From the NCBI RefSeq assembly GCF_009730915.1, contig NC_052488.1, forward strand, positions 20,826,305 through 20,890,304: DNA of 64,000 nt, written 5' to 3'. A model generated the notes under the pieces. The model saw only the letters and a list, made by a program, of their open reading frames with translations. It searched no databases and was not told the DNA's origin. Made by a program: the position numbers and the translations under genes. Below, in pieces: positions 63,003 to 64,000 of the stretch. This DNA comes from Dioscorea cayenensis subsp. rotundata (Eukaryota; Streptophyta; Magnoliopsida; Dioscoreales; Dioscoreaceae). The first letter of the stretch is position 1. Each line of letters begins with the position of its first letter.

Positions 63003-64000
63003 CTGTCAAGAGAAGAGATTTGTGATTTTTTTAACACTACTACAGGTATTATCTATCAATTGGTAGTTGGAAACTTCGTATTGATAACACCGAACATTTA
63101 AGAACTAATGAAATCATAGACTCAAATTAATGGTTCACTTCTTCAATAGGCAGACAATCTCAGATCAAATGACCACGTTTTAGAAATCATCCAAATCAAA
63201 TACAGCGAGTTCCATGTCCACCAGATCCCATGAGTGATATCCATTATCCACAAATGAGTTAGAAGAGTTTAAAGTTATCTTTATCCATCACTTTATTATT
63301 GATGTGGAGTGAACAAACCACATATGTCACCTGATTAATCACATTTTACAGTGTCCCTAAGTAATAACCCCTCTTAATTATATATCCTAGCATAAAAAGT
63401 ATGGATGAAATTCATGAGAGCATGCCAATAATCAGAAAACACAGTTCTAGGAGTAGCCGGATTCCCATTAGAACCCTTCACAAGTGGTGAGTGTTCGAAT
63501 CACGGTGAGAGCATATTTCTGGGAGTGTGAGTAATAGTTGTGTGCAGGTGATCCCAATGCCCATGTGTGAGCGGGCCTTGTCCCCACTTACTCTGTCAAA
63601 ACTTGTGCACGCCCCTACTTTTTTTAACGGCTAAGCCATTTATCTTAGAAATCAGGAAACACAGCTGAGATAAATAGCATGAAGGAGGGGCTAACCACCA
63701 AGTTCCATGAATGACAACAAAATAGGCAATGCCAATTTTGTCGCTCTGCCATGCACTTTTGACTGCACAGTTCTTGAGATGATACTACTCAAATCTCATA
63801 ACCGAACGCAAAATTGTTCATAAAATTTTTTCCAAACTACTATAAATCTCAAGATATAAAATTAGAATCTTTCAAACTCCATTCAACAATGGCCAATCCA
63901 TATTCTCATACTATACAATCAAACTCATTGTTTTGTATCCATTTCAACATTCAAGGAATAAAAGCTAGCTAAAATAACACCACACAATATCAAAGATGTA
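63003..64000. other. Probable intron or 5' region of the OXS3-like gene
   Basis: No clear exon with the expected Ser-rich N-terminus was found. The stretch contains a SINE-like block (63440-63625, listed separately); the remainder is AT-rich single-copy-looking DNA. Confidence 0.4.
63440..63625 (+). mobile_element. Candidate SINE-like insertion
   Basis: TAGCCGGATTC (weak A-box match) is followed about 40 bp later by GTGTTCGAATCACGG, which resembles an RNA polymerase III B box. The block is GC-richer than its flanks and ends CGCCCCTACTTTTTTT, a poly-T end. Target duplication not found, so this is tentative. Confidence 0.35.

Overview
The window is nuclear DNA of a flowering plant. The genes are split into many exons with GT-AG (rarely GC-AG) introns, the introns and intergenic DNA are AT-rich, and every recognisable product belongs to a plant family: a PAA2/HMA8-type chloroplast Cu-ATPase, an MIKC*-type MADS-box factor, an SP1-like RING ligase, myosin XI, GRDP/DUF1399 proteins and an OXS3-like protein. 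Nothing places the species more precisely. Exon boundaries were read by eye from splice signals, reading-frame phase and family similarity; no transcript data were available.

Layout: (1) 648-7113 (+), the last 13 exons of a PAA2/HMA8-like copper ATPase whose 5' part lies outside the window. (2) 7806-11845 (-), a MIKC*-type MADS-box gene convergent with it. It has microexons, an internally triplicated exon pair and a C-terminus made of two tandem peptide repeats. A ~180-bp tandem repeat lies upstream. (3) 15017-18287 (-), a six-exon SPL2-type RING E3 ligase. (4) 19837-41714 (+), a complete 38-exon myosin XI gene, closest to the XI-I type, with two GC-AG introns and a hAT-type MITE in intron 19. 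(5) 43181-45921 (+), a damaged GRDP/DUF1399 paralogue followed by a 1.6-kb, 42-bp-period minisatellite that appears to derive from its C-terminal coding repeat. (6) 49722-56377, a Mutator-like element with ~262-bp terminal inverted repeats, a 9-bp target duplication and a transposase carrying one in-frame stop. (7) 57383-61900 (+), an intact GRDP gene with a Gly/Cys-rich tail. (8) 62540-63002 (-), the last exon of an OXS3-like gene.

The host genes look functionally unrelated: copper delivery to thylakoids, transcription, organelle ubiquitination, organelle and nuclear motility, and stress or cell-wall-linked proteins. Only the two GRDP copies form a cluster, a tandem duplication now separated by the minisatellite and the Mutator-like element. 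The most unusual parts are the MADS-box gene, where both exons and coding minisatellites have been copied, and the GRDP pseudogene, whose former coding repeat has become a long degenerate array.
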